Program-made: the position numbers and the translations under genes
Notes under the pieces: generated by a model
The model's database searches: none
What the model saw: the letters and a program-made list of their open reading frames with translations, nothing else
What the model was told of the DNA's origin: nothing
Part shown: piece after piece, positions 8,703 to 16,198 of the stretch
How the letters are laid out: each line of letters opens with the position of its first letter
Position numbering within the stretch: the stretch's first letter is position 1
Source of the DNA: an uncultured cyanobacterium
GTDB taxonomy: Bacteria > Cyanobacteriota > Cyanobacteriia > Thermostichales > Thermostichaceae
Assembly (NCBI GenBank): GCA_937944885.1
Contig: CALFBB010000050.1
Location: forward strand, 1-39,978
Length of the DNA stretch: 39,978 nt
Reading direction: 5' to 3'

Positions 8703-9473
8703 ATGGTTTCACAGTGGAAGCAGCATCTGAAGAATTATTTTGTGGCAGGGTTGCTGGTGGTGATCCCGTTGGCGACCACCATCTGGTTAACGGTGGAGGT
8801 AGCCACCTGGAGTATTGGCTTTCTCACCAGTATTCCCAAGCAATTTAACCCCATCCAGGGACTGCACCCGATTTTGATTAATTTAATCGATTTGGCGGTG
8901 GGCCTGTTTACCCCGATTCTGTTTATTTTGCTGATCGGGTTTATGGCACGCAACATTGTCGGTCAGTGGTTGCTCAACCTGAGCGAGCAACTGCTTCATG
9001 CCATTCCAGTAGCAGGCTTGGTCTATAAAACCCTGAAGCAGCTGCTCAGTGTTTTGTTTGCCCCCAACAACCCGCGTTTTCGACGGGTGGTGCTGGTGGA
9101 GTACCCCCGCCCCGGCATTTGGGCTTTAGCGTTTGTCACAGGGACGATTCAGACTCCCATTCGTCCTGATGGAGCGCAGCGCCACCTCAGTCTGTTTGTG
9201 CCCACCACGCCTAACCCTACCACAGGCTGGTACGCTATTGTGCCGGAGGAGCAGACGGTGGAGGTGTTTATGCCGGTGGAGGATGCCTTTAAGATGCTGA
9301 TTTCCGGCGGCATTGTTACACCAGAAACTTTTGAGGCGGGCTTACAGCGCCGGGAAGGGGCTTTGGCAATGACCCTACCCAACCTACGGGAGCTGGTGGA
9401 GCAAGAGCGGGTTGCCCACAAGGGGGAGCCTTTATCTTCAGAGGGGGCTTTTGAAGCGGAACGGGCGATCTGA
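8703..9473 (+). CDS. DUF502-family membrane protein
   Basis: From ATG 8703 the protein has 256 residues. It begins SQWKQHLKNYFVAGLLVVIP, as DUF502 proteins do, with two membrane helices (about 10-32 and 60-85), followed by the conserved PVAGLVYKTLKQLL segment and a soluble C-terminal domain with PTTPNPTTGWYAIVPEE. Family members occur across bacteria and plants (LIKE COV in Arabidopsis), with unclear function in membrane trafficking or organisation. The frame is open back to 8532 but the upstream part does not resemble the family. AT-rich sequence at 8495-8525 is the likely promoter area. Confidence 0.85.
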   Translation: MVSQWKQHLKNYFVAGLLVVIPLATTIWLTVEVATWSIGFLTSIPKQFNPIQGLHPILINLIDLAVGLFTPILFILLIGFMARNIVGQWLLNLSEQLLHAIPVAGLVYKTLKQLLSVLFAPNNPRFRRVVLVEYPRPGIWALAFVTGTIQTPIRPDGAQRHLSLFVPTTPNPTTGWYAIVPEEQTVEVFMPVEDAFKMLISGGIVTPETFEAGLQRREGALAMTLPNLRELVEQERVAHKGEPLSSEGAFEAERAI

Positions 9474-9570
9474 GCAACTTGACTGGGGAGGATCTGAGGA
9501 TCTATCGCTGCAAAGGCTGTACTTGCGGTGAAAGAGCAGGCTCCATGCGGACAGAGTCACTTCTTCCCGC

Positions 9571-9882
9571 TTAGGCCCATAGCTGATACTCCCTAGTCTG
9601 CTCTAGGCAAATATAGAAGGGTTGCATGGCGCGATCTAGGGCTTCAACTTTCTCTGGGGGGAAAGCCTTCCAATCAGCACGGCTAGCCCAGTAGATGATG
9701 ATATGGATTAACTCGGCATCCTCCCCATCCAGCCAAGTTTCCTTGCGCAAAAAACCGGGGTGCTGCCGCAGTGGGGATCCCCAAATCTGCTCATCCTGCT
9801 TAAGAAATTCCGCTTGACCACCGGGAGGAACGCGAAAGCAGAGATGTTCGATGGTAACCGGGCTAGGTTGGGGGGCAGGCAT
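9571..9882 (-). CDS. TIGR03792-like small conserved protein
   Basis: A 103-residue protein with a ferredoxin-like alpha/beta-barrel (ABM-like) pattern: TIEHLCFRVPPGGQAEFLKQ, HPGFLRKETWL, LIHIIIYWASRADWKAFP. This matches the cyanobacterial family I know as TIGR03792, of unknown function. Dimeric barrels of this shape are often monooxygenases or small-ligand binders, but no catalytic residues can be named. It follows the uracil-DNA glycosylase gene on the same strand with a 12-base gap, so the two are probably co-transcribed. AAGGGA precedes the ATG. Confidence 0.75.
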   Translation of the reverse strand: MPAPQPSPVTIEHLCFRVPPGGQAEFLKQDEQIWGSPLRQHPGFLRKETWLDGEDAELIHIIIYWASRADWKAFPPEKVEALDRAMQPFYICLEQTREYQLWA

Positions 9883-9894
9883 GGCAGGGATCCC

Positions 9895-10656
9895 TTAAAA
9901 CTCCAGTTCCTCTTCTGAGCTATCTTCTCGGTGAGCTGCGCAGGTCAGCTCTACATACTTCTGCTTGACCGCTTGAATATCTTGCCACATCAACCACTTG
10001 GGGCTGCCAGGGGTGCGGGCTTGGTTGCGCAACAGGTAGGCAGGGTGAAAAATCGGCATACACCAGCGCCCCTGCCACTGGATCCATTCCCCCCGGATCT
10101 TGGTGATGCCGCGCTTATCTCCCAAGATTGAGCGCACAGAGGTTGCCCCTGTGAGGAGGATAATCAGCGGATCCACCAGCCGAATTTGTTCTAGCAGGTA
10201 GGGCCGACAGGCCTCCATTTCTTCAGCGGTAGGCACCCGGTTGTTAGGGGGACGACACTTGACTGCATTACAGATGTAGGTGTCCCGCTCCGGATCCAAG
10301 CCTACGGAGGCGAGAATCTTGTCCAGCAACTGTCCAGATTTACCCACAAAAGGTAAGCCTTGCAGATCTTCGTTTTCCCCTGGCCCTTCCCCAATGATCA
10401 AGATCTTGGCCTGGGGGTTCCCGCGCTGTACCACCACATGTGTGCGATTTGTCGCCAATTCACAGCGCTGACAGACCAGACAATGTTGCTTCAGCTGCTC
10501 CAGATCGCGGTAGGTACCGGGTGGGATGGGCACCTGGGCCGACAACGGGATCCGCTCCCGGTCAGGCACAGCCTCCTGGGTAGGTTGGGGCTGAGGTTCG
10601 GAAGCCAATTCAAATAAGCTGGGCTGGATCCCTGAGGTTGTTTTTTTGGCAGCCAT
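9895..10656 (-). CDS. Uracil-DNA glycosylase, family 4 (iron-sulfur)
   Basis: The 253-residue enzyme excises uracil from DNA to start base-excision repair. The family 4 signatures are present: HCLVCQRCELATNRT (cluster cysteines, about 56-70), motif A GEGPGENEDLQGLPFVGKSG, a further Cys in YICNAVKCRPPNNR, and motif B HPAYLLRN. The first ~45 residues are a proline-rich linker absent from many homologues. The gene is divergent from tldD and followed closely by the TIGR03792-like gene. Family 4 enzymes are common in thermophiles, in line with a hot-spring host, though many mesophiles have them too. Confidence 0.92.
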   Translation of the reverse strand: MAAKKTTSGIQPSLFELASEPQPQPTQEAVPDRERIPLSAQVPIPPGTYRDLEQLKQHCLVCQRCELATNRTHVVVQRGNPQAKILIIGEGPGENEDLQGLPFVGKSGQLLDKILASVGLDPERDTYICNAVKCRPPNNRVPTAEEMEACRPYLLEQIRLVDPLIILLTGATSVRSILGDKRGITKIRGEWIQWQGRWCMPIFHPAYLLRNQARTPGSPKWLMWQDIQAVKQKYVELTCAAHREDSSEEELEF

Positions 10657-10874
10657 TGCAAGTTGCAGTTCCTTTGTGCAGCGATCTTCGGCTGCCCCTC
10701 CACGCTTGTCAAGTCATGGGCACTGTCACCCGTTTTAGCCATCCTCTTCGGGGCTCCTTTACATCTTGTTAAACTGGACAGAAGCAAAGGATCCCGAGGG
10801 ATCCCGCCTACCAAATCCTGATTCCGTCAGGGTTCTCCTGTTGCTTGTGCCTTTTTCCCTATTCCAGGCTCGCC

Positions 10875-12335
10875 ATGCTGTTATTGTCCAGAGAACTGCC
10901 TTCCCTGAATTACTGCCCTACCTCCCAGCGCTTTGACCAGGATTGGCGGGATCCCCTTGCGGCACTATTGGGTTGGGGGCGAGCTGCCGGAGCGGACTTG
11001 GTGGAAATTTTTCTGGAGCGGAACAACTACATCAGTTGTTTGGCGGAGGATGACGCTATCACCAGCATTACGCCGCGCTTATCTACCGGGGCCGGGATCA
11101 GAGTGTTTCGAGGCCAAGCGGATTGCTACGTCAGCACCAACGATCTGTCTTTTACCGGGTTAAAAGCTGCTTTGGAGAAGGGCTTGCTGCTAATGGGCTT
11201 CACCCCACCTGCCCCGACGGCATTGGTAGCGGCTGTCAACTTGCAGCTCCTGCAGGACTATGCCGAGTATCGTCAAAAAGATGCCTGGTTACCGGAATGC
11301 AGCTCCATTGCCGAAATGGGCGAGATTTTGCTAGCAGCCAACGACTACCTGAGTCGCCAAGCCCAACATGTCCAGTCTCGCCGCTCCACCTACTTCCGCG
11401 ACTGGCAGGAGATCCTGGTGGCCTGTAGCGACGGCACCTTTGTGCGGGATGTGCGCCTCACCCAGTCAGTGGGATCAACTTTACTCTGTGCCGATGGTCC
11501 CCATCGCTCTTCTGTAAGCAAGCGTTCTGGTAGTACCGGGGACCCGGCCTTCTTGCGCCGCTGGGATGCCCAGGCCGACAGTGAGGAACTAGCGGAAGCC
11601 GCCGGCCAGATGCTCTATGCCGACTATGTGGAATCGGGTACCTACCCAATTGTGATGGCCAATGCCTTTGGGGGGGTGATCTTCCACGAAGCCTGTGGCC
11701 ACTTGCTGGAAACCACTCAGATTGAACGCAAAACCACCCCCTTTGCGGACAAAAAAGGCCAGAAGATTGCCCACAAGAACCTAACTGCTTGGGATGAAGG
11801 CCTGTCCGCCGGTGCCTTTGGCAGCTTAGATGTGGATGATGAAGGTATGCCGGTGCAACGAACGCTGTTGATCGAAAAGGGCATCCTCAAGAATTTCCTT
11901 TCGGATCGAGCTGGCTGCATGCGCACAGGTCATCCCCGCACCGGCAGTGGTCGCCGCCAGAACTACACCTTCGCCCCTGCTAGCCGCATGCGCAACACCT
12001 ACATTGCCCCAGGGGATGCCGAGCTAGAAGATCTGTTTGCCTCCATTGACAAAGGCATCTACTGCAAACGCATGGGGGGCGGTAGCGTCGGCCCGACCGG
12101 TCAGTTCAACTTTGCGGTTGAAGAAGCCTATTTAATTGAGAAAGGCAAGGTCACTAAACCCTTAAAAGGAGCCACCCTGATCGGGGAGGCCAAAGACATC
12201 ATGACCAAAATTTCCATGTGCTCCAAAGATCTGGGTTTGGCTGCCGGCTTCTGTGGTTCGGTCAGTGGCAGCATCTACGTCACTGTCGGGCAGCCCCACA
12301 TCAAGGTAGATTCGATTACCGTTGGCGGACGTTAA
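10875..12335 (+). CDS. tldD: TldD metalloprotease subunit
   Basis: From ATG 10875 the protein has 486 residues, the usual TldD length. It carries the catalytic zinc motif HEACGH (HExxxH, residues 271-276) in [18 protein letters not shown], and the conserved [14 protein letters not shown] and [13 protein letters not shown] blocks. TldD forms a heterodimeric protease with TldE/PmbA that cleaves unfolded peptides and matures some RiPP-type peptides. The frame stays open to a TTG at 10845, but the upstream residues are not conserved. It heads a plus-strand operon; a GGATCC-rich divergent region separates it from the glycosylase gene. Confidence 0.93.
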   Translation: MLLLSRELPSLNYCPTSQRFDQDWRDPLAALLGWGRAAGADLVEIFLERNNYISCLAEDDAITSITPRLSTGAGIRVFRGQADCYVSTNDLSFTGLKAALEKGLLLMGFTPPAPTALVAAVNLQLLQDYAEYRQKDAWLPECSSIAEMGEILLAANDYLSRQAQHVQSRRSTYFRDWQEILVACSDGTFVRDVRLTQSVGSTLLCADGPHRSSVSKRSGSTGDPAFLRRWDAQADSEELAEAAGQMLYADYVESGTYPIVMANAFGGVIFHEACGHLLETTQIERKTTPFADKKGQKIAHKNLTAWDEGLSAGAFGSLDVDDEGMPVQRTLLIEKGILKNFLSDRAGCMRTGHPRTGSGRRQNYTFAPASRMRNTYIAPGDAELEDLFASIDKGIYCKRMGGGSVGPTGQFNFAVEEAYLIEKGKVTKPLKGATLIGEAKDIMTKISMCSKDLGLAAGFCGSVSGSIYVTVGQPHIKVDSITVGGR

Positions 12336-12340
12336 CCCCA

Positions 12341-13189
12341 ATGGCCTATGACAACGTCTGCAAGTACCTGGCAGAACGGTTCCCAGAGCAATTTGTGCAA
12401 TGGTTGCTGGGAGAAACTGTGGTGCCTGTACAGCTGCAACCCACCGAGCTTTCCGACGATCCCATTCGAGCGGATTCCCTCATTCTTTTGGGATGGCAAC
12501 AGCAAATTCTGCATCTTGAGTTTCAAACTGATCCTGAGACAAGCATCCCCTTTCGAATGGTGGATTATCGCCTGCGTCTCTATCGAAAATATCCTGAGTT
12601 ATCAGTACGACAGATTGTGATTTATTTGCGTAAGACAAACTCAGAACGGGTTTACCAGAACTCTTTTCGTCTAGAAAGACTAAGCCATGAGTTTGATGTG
12701 CTGCGACTGTGGGAACACCCACTGAGGGTAGGAAGTGATTTGCAAGGATTACTTCCCTTTCGCGTCTTGAGTCAAGTGGATGACCCAGCAGAGACTCTGC
12801 GAGAGGTTGTCAGGGAGCTAGATGCCATCCCAGATCGACAAAACAAGAGGGAGCTAGCGGCGGCAACTGCAGTCTTGGCCGGACTAGCATTGGATCGAGG
12901 CTTGATTCAGCAAATCATGAGGTCCCTAGACATGAAAGAATCGGTGATCTACCAGGAATGGCGCGCAGAAGCTCTGCGAGAAGGGCTGCAACAGGGGATC
13001 CAACAGGGGATCCAACAGGGAGAGGCTACTCTGGTTTTGCGCATGTTACAGCGGAAACTGGGTGAGCTACCGACAACAGTTGAGGCACAAATTCGAACTT
13101 TGCCGGCTCAGCAACTGGAAAGCTTGGGAGAAGCTCTTTTGGAGTTCGGAAGTCTGGAGGATTTGAACCAATGGCTAACCTGCTTATAG
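12341..13189 (+). CDS. Rpn-family PD-(D/E)XK nuclease-like protein with C-terminal DUF4351
   Basis: From ATG 12341 the protein has 282 residues. The N-terminal half has a PD-(D/E)XK-like core: RADSLILLGW, then ILHLEFQTDP (acidic pair with ExQ), then MVDYRLRLYRKYPELSVRQIVIYL. The C-terminal ~60 residues match DUF4351 of cyanobacterial Rpn/transposase-like proteins (MLQRKLGELPTTVEAQI). Three QQGI/QQGE repeats link the halves. Rpn proteins are linked to recombination and phage defence. It starts only 5 bases after tldD and is followed by tldE, so it sits inside that operon. ATG 12341 lacks a strong Shine-Dalgarno, so it may be translationally coupled. Confidence 0.85.
   Translation: MAYDNVCKYLAERFPEQFVQWLLGETVVPVQLQPTELSDDPIRADSLILLGWQQQILHLEFQTDPETSIPFRMVDYRLRLYRKYPELSVRQIVIYLRKTNSERVYQNSFRLERLSHEFDVLRLWEHPLRVGSDLQGLLPFRVLSQVDDPAETLREVVRELDAIPDRQNKRELAAATAVLAGLALDRGLIQQIMRSLDMKESVIYQEWRAEALREGLQQGIQQGIQQGEATLVLRMLQRKLGELPTTVEAQIRTLPAQQLESLGEALLEFGSLEDLNQWLTCL
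12989..13023 (+). repeat. 12-bp tandem repeat inside the Rpn-like gene
   Basis: The unit CAACAGGGGATC recurs about three times and encodes QQG(I/E) units at the start of the DUF4351 tail. Each unit contains GGATCC. In-frame 12-bp units can change copy number without breaking the gene, so the linker length may vary between strains. Confidence 0.7.
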
Positions 13190-13226
13190 GGAAGTCGGCC
13201 CCAATTGCCCTGGAGGAGTCAAGATT

Positions 13227-14564
13227 GTGCAAGTAGAACGGTTGGCAGAACGAGTGCAAAGCTGTGCAAAACGTCTGGGGATCCCTCAGTTTGATCTGTA
13301 TGGGGCACAGGTGGATGAAACCAGTGTGCAAGTGGATCAAGGGGATCCTCGCCAGGTGAAAGCCTCCAATCGGTGTAGCGTGACGGTACGGGTCTGGAAT
13401 GATCAAGGGCAGGTGGGAGTTACCTCCACAACCGATGTGGATGAGACCGGTCTGGAACTGGCTCTGCAAATGGCTTTTGAAGCTAGCCGTTTTGGTGTCC
13501 GAGAACATGCCCCGCAATTTAGCCCGGAAGCCACTTTGCCTATTCCTCAACCCTCCAACGACAGAGCACCCTTGGCTCCGGCCAGCGATCTGCTAGAACA
13601 ATTGCTGGCTGCTGAAAAAGCATTGCTGGGATCCCATCCGGCCATTCAGGGGGTACCCTACAACGGTTTGGCCCAGCGGCAAATTGAGCGCTTTTACCTG
13701 AATAGTGAACAAGCCCTACGGCAGGAAGGCCATACCCTGACGTCGATCTATCTCTACAGCAAAGCGGAGCAGGAGGGCCGCAAACCTCGGAGTGGCGGGG
13801 CTCTGCGGGTTAGCCGTAGCCTGGAGGAGTTGGATATTCAAGGCTGCATTCAGGAAGCGGCTGAAAAATTGATCAGCCACCTAGACTATGAGCGGATCCC
13901 TTCTGGCAGGTACACGGTTGTCTTTTCCGGGGAAGCATTCTTAAGTTTGTTGGGGGCCTTCTCCAATTTGTTTAATGCCCAGAGCATTTTGGATAAGCAA
14001 AGTCTTTCCACCCCTGAATCTTTGGGGACTACTGTTGCCTCACCTCTGTTGTCGGTGTGTGATGATGCTCTGCACCCGAGCAAGGTGGGGGCGATTAGCT
14101 TTGATGGAGAGGGCACCCCCACCCGCCGTGTTCCTTTGATTACCAACGGCGTGCTCACCCACTTTCTCCACAGCGCCGGCACAGCCAAACGTCTAGGAGC
14201 CAAGCCCACTGGACATGCCAATATCGGCTCCAAGGTGACGGTGGGGGCTCATTACTACCATGTGTTCGCCGGATCCCCGCCAGAAACCACCTATGATCTG
14301 GCTACCGCTGAGAATGTGGTTTGGATCGATGAGCTGCAAGCTTTGCATGCCGGGGTAAAGCCTTTGCAGGGATCTTTTTCCCTGCCCTTTCAGGGCTGGT
14401 GGGTGCGCAATGGGGAGCGTATCAGCATTGAGGCGGCTACGGTGGCAGGGGATTTCTTACGGCTTTTGAAGTCGATTGTCTATGTGGAGCCGGAGCCACA
14501 AGTCACGCCGGGGGGTTTGTGCCCCCGCATTTGGGTGGAGGATCTGTCGATTACCGGCCAATGA
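13227..14564 (+). CDS. tldE: TldE/PmbA protease subunit
   Basis: The 445-residue protein is the TldE/PmbA half of the TldD/TldE protease. It has the family N-terminal domain with SVQVDQGDPRQVKASNRCSV and the C-terminal conserved segments TRRVPLITNGVLTHFLHS and GHANIGSK. It lacks HExxxH, as expected, because the active site lies in TldD. Start GTG 13227 has GGAGGAG eight bases upstream. In most genomes with both genes adjacent nothing intervenes; here the Rpn-like gene does. Its TGA overlaps the ATG of the next gene (ATGA, 14561-14564), which implies translational coupling. Confidence 0.9.
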   Translation: MQVERLAERVQSCAKRLGIPQFDLYGAQVDETSVQVDQGDPRQVKASNRCSVTVRVWNDQGQVGVTSTTDVDETGLELALQMAFEASRFGVREHAPQFSPEATLPIPQPSNDRAPLAPASDLLEQLLAAEKALLGSHPAIQGVPYNGLAQRQIERFYLNSEQALRQEGHTLTSIYLYSKAEQEGRKPRSGGALRVSRSLEELDIQGCIQEAAEKLISHLDYERIPSGRYTVVFSGEAFLSLLGAFSNLFNAQSILDKQSLSTPESLGTTVASPLLSVCDDALHPSKVGAISFDGEGTPTRRVPLITNGVLTHFLHSAGTAKRLGAKPTGHANIGSKVTVGAHYYHVFAGSPPETTYDLATAENVVWIDELQALHAGVKPLQGSFSLPFQGWWVRNGERISIEAATVAGDFLRLLKSIVYVEPEPQVTPGGLCPRIWVEDLSITGQ

Positions 14565-15358
14565 AGCTAACCCGTATTGATCTCAACAGTTGGTTCATCC
14601 AAGCAGGGCGGCAAACCCTGTTGCTGGATCCCTGGTTGGTGGATCCCCTGGTGTTTCTGGGGTTGCCCTGGTTCATCCGCATTGAGCACCGCCAGCCGCC
14701 TCCCTTTACACCGGAAACGCTACCCCCTGTGGATGGTATTCTGATCAGCCAAGGACAACCGGATCACTGCCACCCTCCCACCTTGCAACGGTTGGATAAG
14801 CGGATCCCGGTTTTGGCCTCCAGGAGCGCTGCTGCAATGGTGCGGCGGTTGGGTTTTGTCTCGGTACAGGCGTTGGATCCCTGGCAGTCTGTTCGTTGGG
14901 GGGAGCTTCGCATTACGGCAGTTCCGGGTGCACCCTTAGGTCCTATTCGCGAGCTGGGCTACCTGATCGAAGAAGAAACATCCCAGGTTCGCCTTTACTA
15001 TGAGCCCCACTTGTCCCAACCGGATGTTCGCCAACGCTTGCAGCAGCAGTTTCGGCCCATCCAATCCCTGTTGATCCCGGTGGTGGGGCAGATTTTTCCC
15101 CTTTTGGGAGAGGTGATTATGGGGCCGGAGCGGGCCTTGCAGGTGGTGGAAGCTTTGCAGCCGCAGCAGGTGATTCCAACGGCAATGGGAGAAGTAGACT
15201 ACCACGGCTGGTTCGCGGCCCAAATTCGCACCCTGGGTAGCCTGGAGGAGTTTCGGCAAAGGCTGGGATCCCTGAATGCCCGTGCAGGCACCTCCATCCA
15301 ATTGTGTTGCCCTACCCCCGGTGAAACGATTCCTTTATCGACCCAGGCAACTGCATGA
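14561..15358 (+). CDS. Metallo-beta-lactamase-fold protein with degenerate metal site
   Basis: The 265-residue protein has the fold pattern of MBL/UlaG-like proteins: MKLTRIDLNSWFIQAGRQTLLLDPWL, then VDGILISQGQPDHCHPPTL, RIPVLASRSAAAMVRRLGF and a C-terminal QVIPTAMGEVDYHGWFA. The usual HxHxDH is S63-Q-G-Q-P-D68-H69-C-H71, so the first two histidines are lost while the D-H pair remains. Related sequences in cyanobacteria and chloroplasts show similar loss, so this looks like a lineage property, not a recent mutation. Catalysis is doubtful. ATGA overlap with both tldE upstream and the DUF2358 gene downstream. Confidence 0.8.
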   Translation: MKLTRIDLNSWFIQAGRQTLLLDPWLVDPLVFLGLPWFIRIEHRQPPPFTPETLPPVDGILISQGQPDHCHPPTLQRLDKRIPVLASRSAAAMVRRLGFVSVQALDPWQSVRWGELRITAVPGAPLGPIRELGYLIEEETSQVRLYYEPHLSQPDVRQRLQQQFRPIQSLLIPVVGQIFPLLGEVIMGPERALQVVEALQPQQVIPTAMGEVDYHGWFAAQIRTLGSLEEFRQRLGSLNARAGTSIQLCCPTPGETIPLSTQATA

Positions 15359-15786
15359 GTGCTTCCTCCCCCACTCCCTACCCTAGGGATCCCCGCCCTG
15401 ACTTGCTGACTATTTTGCGGGAGGACTACGCTCGTTTTCCGGAAAATCAAACTTACTCTATTTATGACCCACAGGTGTATTTCAAGGATCCTGTGAATGA
15501 ATTTCGGGGTCTGAGCCGGTATCAAGAGATGATCGACTGGATGAAGCGTTGGTTTCGGGATATTCGCCTCGATCTCCATGAGATTCAAAAAACTGGGGAT
15601 CAGATCCGGACCGAATGGACGCTGAGCTGGACGCTGCCTTTGCCCTGGCATCCCCGTCTGCGCATCCCTGGTTGGACAGAGTTGCACATCAATGAAGCTG
15701 GGCGAATTGGATCCCATATTGATTACTGGCGCTGCTCCCGTTGGGAAGTGTTACTGCAGGTCTTTCGGCCGGGGGAGTCAGAATAG
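15355..15786 (+). CDS. DUF2358-family protein (cyanobacteria/chloroplast)
   Basis: The 143-residue protein has an NTF2-like pattern: ILREDYARFPENQTYSIYDP, VYFKDPVNEFRGLSRYQEMI and a C-terminal HIDYWRCSRWEVLLQVF. This matches DUF2358, found in cyanobacteria and plant plastids, function unknown. It is the last gene of the tldD-rpn-tldE-MBL operon, joined by an ATGA overlap at 15355-15358. There is no membrane segment. A tRNA-Ser gene lies 66 bases after the stop. Confidence 0.8.
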   Translation: MSASSPTPYPRDPRPDLLTILREDYARFPENQTYSIYDPQVYFKDPVNEFRGLSRYQEMIDWMKRWFRDIRLDLHEIQKTGDQIRTEWTLSWTLPLPWHPRLRIPGWTELHINEAGRIGSHIDYWRCSRWEVLLQVFRPGESE

Positions 15787-15852
15787 TTCAGTCAGCAAGC
15801 CAATCTGTCTGCTAAAATCACAAAGCTGACTTTTTGGCTAGGTCACACTTTT

Positions 15853-15937
15853 GGAGAGATGGCCGAGTGGTCGAAGGCGCAGCACTGGAAATGCTGTGTG
15901 GGGCAACTCACCGTGGGTTCGAATCCCACTCTCTCCG
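15853..15937 (+). tRNA. tRNA-Ser(GGA)
   Basis: A class II tRNA of 85 bases. Acceptor stem GGAGAGA (15853-15859) pairs with TCTCTCC (15930-15936), discriminator G at 15937. The anticodon loop CTGGAAA gives anticodon GGA for UCC/UCU serine codons. It has a long variable arm and a T-arm with GGTTCGAATCC. No CCA is encoded. A -10-like TAAAAT is at 15813-15818, a suitable distance upstream. Confidence 0.97.
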
Positions 15938-16090
15938 TTCAAGCTAACTGAGTTGCCGCAACTCACCGTGGGTCAGGCCATCCGGCCCGCTGACGCGAAC
16001 GAATCCCACTCTCTCCGTTCAAGCTAACTGAGTTGCCGCAACTCACCGTGGGTCAGGCCATCCGGTGCGAACAAATCCTAATTCTCTGAC
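15921..16090 (+). repeat. 80-bp tandem repeat containing tRNA-Ser 3' end fragments
   Basis: A 65-base segment at 15921-15985, beginning with the last 17 bases of tRNA-Ser and running through TTCAAGCTAACTGAG into GGTCAGGCCATCCGG, recurs at 16001-16065, period 80. A third, eroded start is at about 16067-16090 (GCGAACAAATCC against GCGAACGAATCC). Each unit also repeats GCAACTCACCGTGGGT from the tRNA variable/T-arm, interrupted by about 27 bases before GAATCCCAC. Each contains a TGAGTTG/CAACTCA hairpin. No intact second tRNA is formed. Confidence 0.85.
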
Positions 16091-16198
16091 CTAAAGCAAG
16101 GATCTGATTCAACTCCATGGGAGAGAATTTTCTCCCTTATCGTGTAAACCGGTGAAGCCTGCTCTAGGCTGGATCCCGGATGTGACTGTGAGTGCCTC

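Noticed and set aside
12989-13023. CRISPR-like repeats
   Set aside because: The units are 12 bases, directly tandem and in frame, with no spacers. No CRISPR array was seen anywhere in the window.
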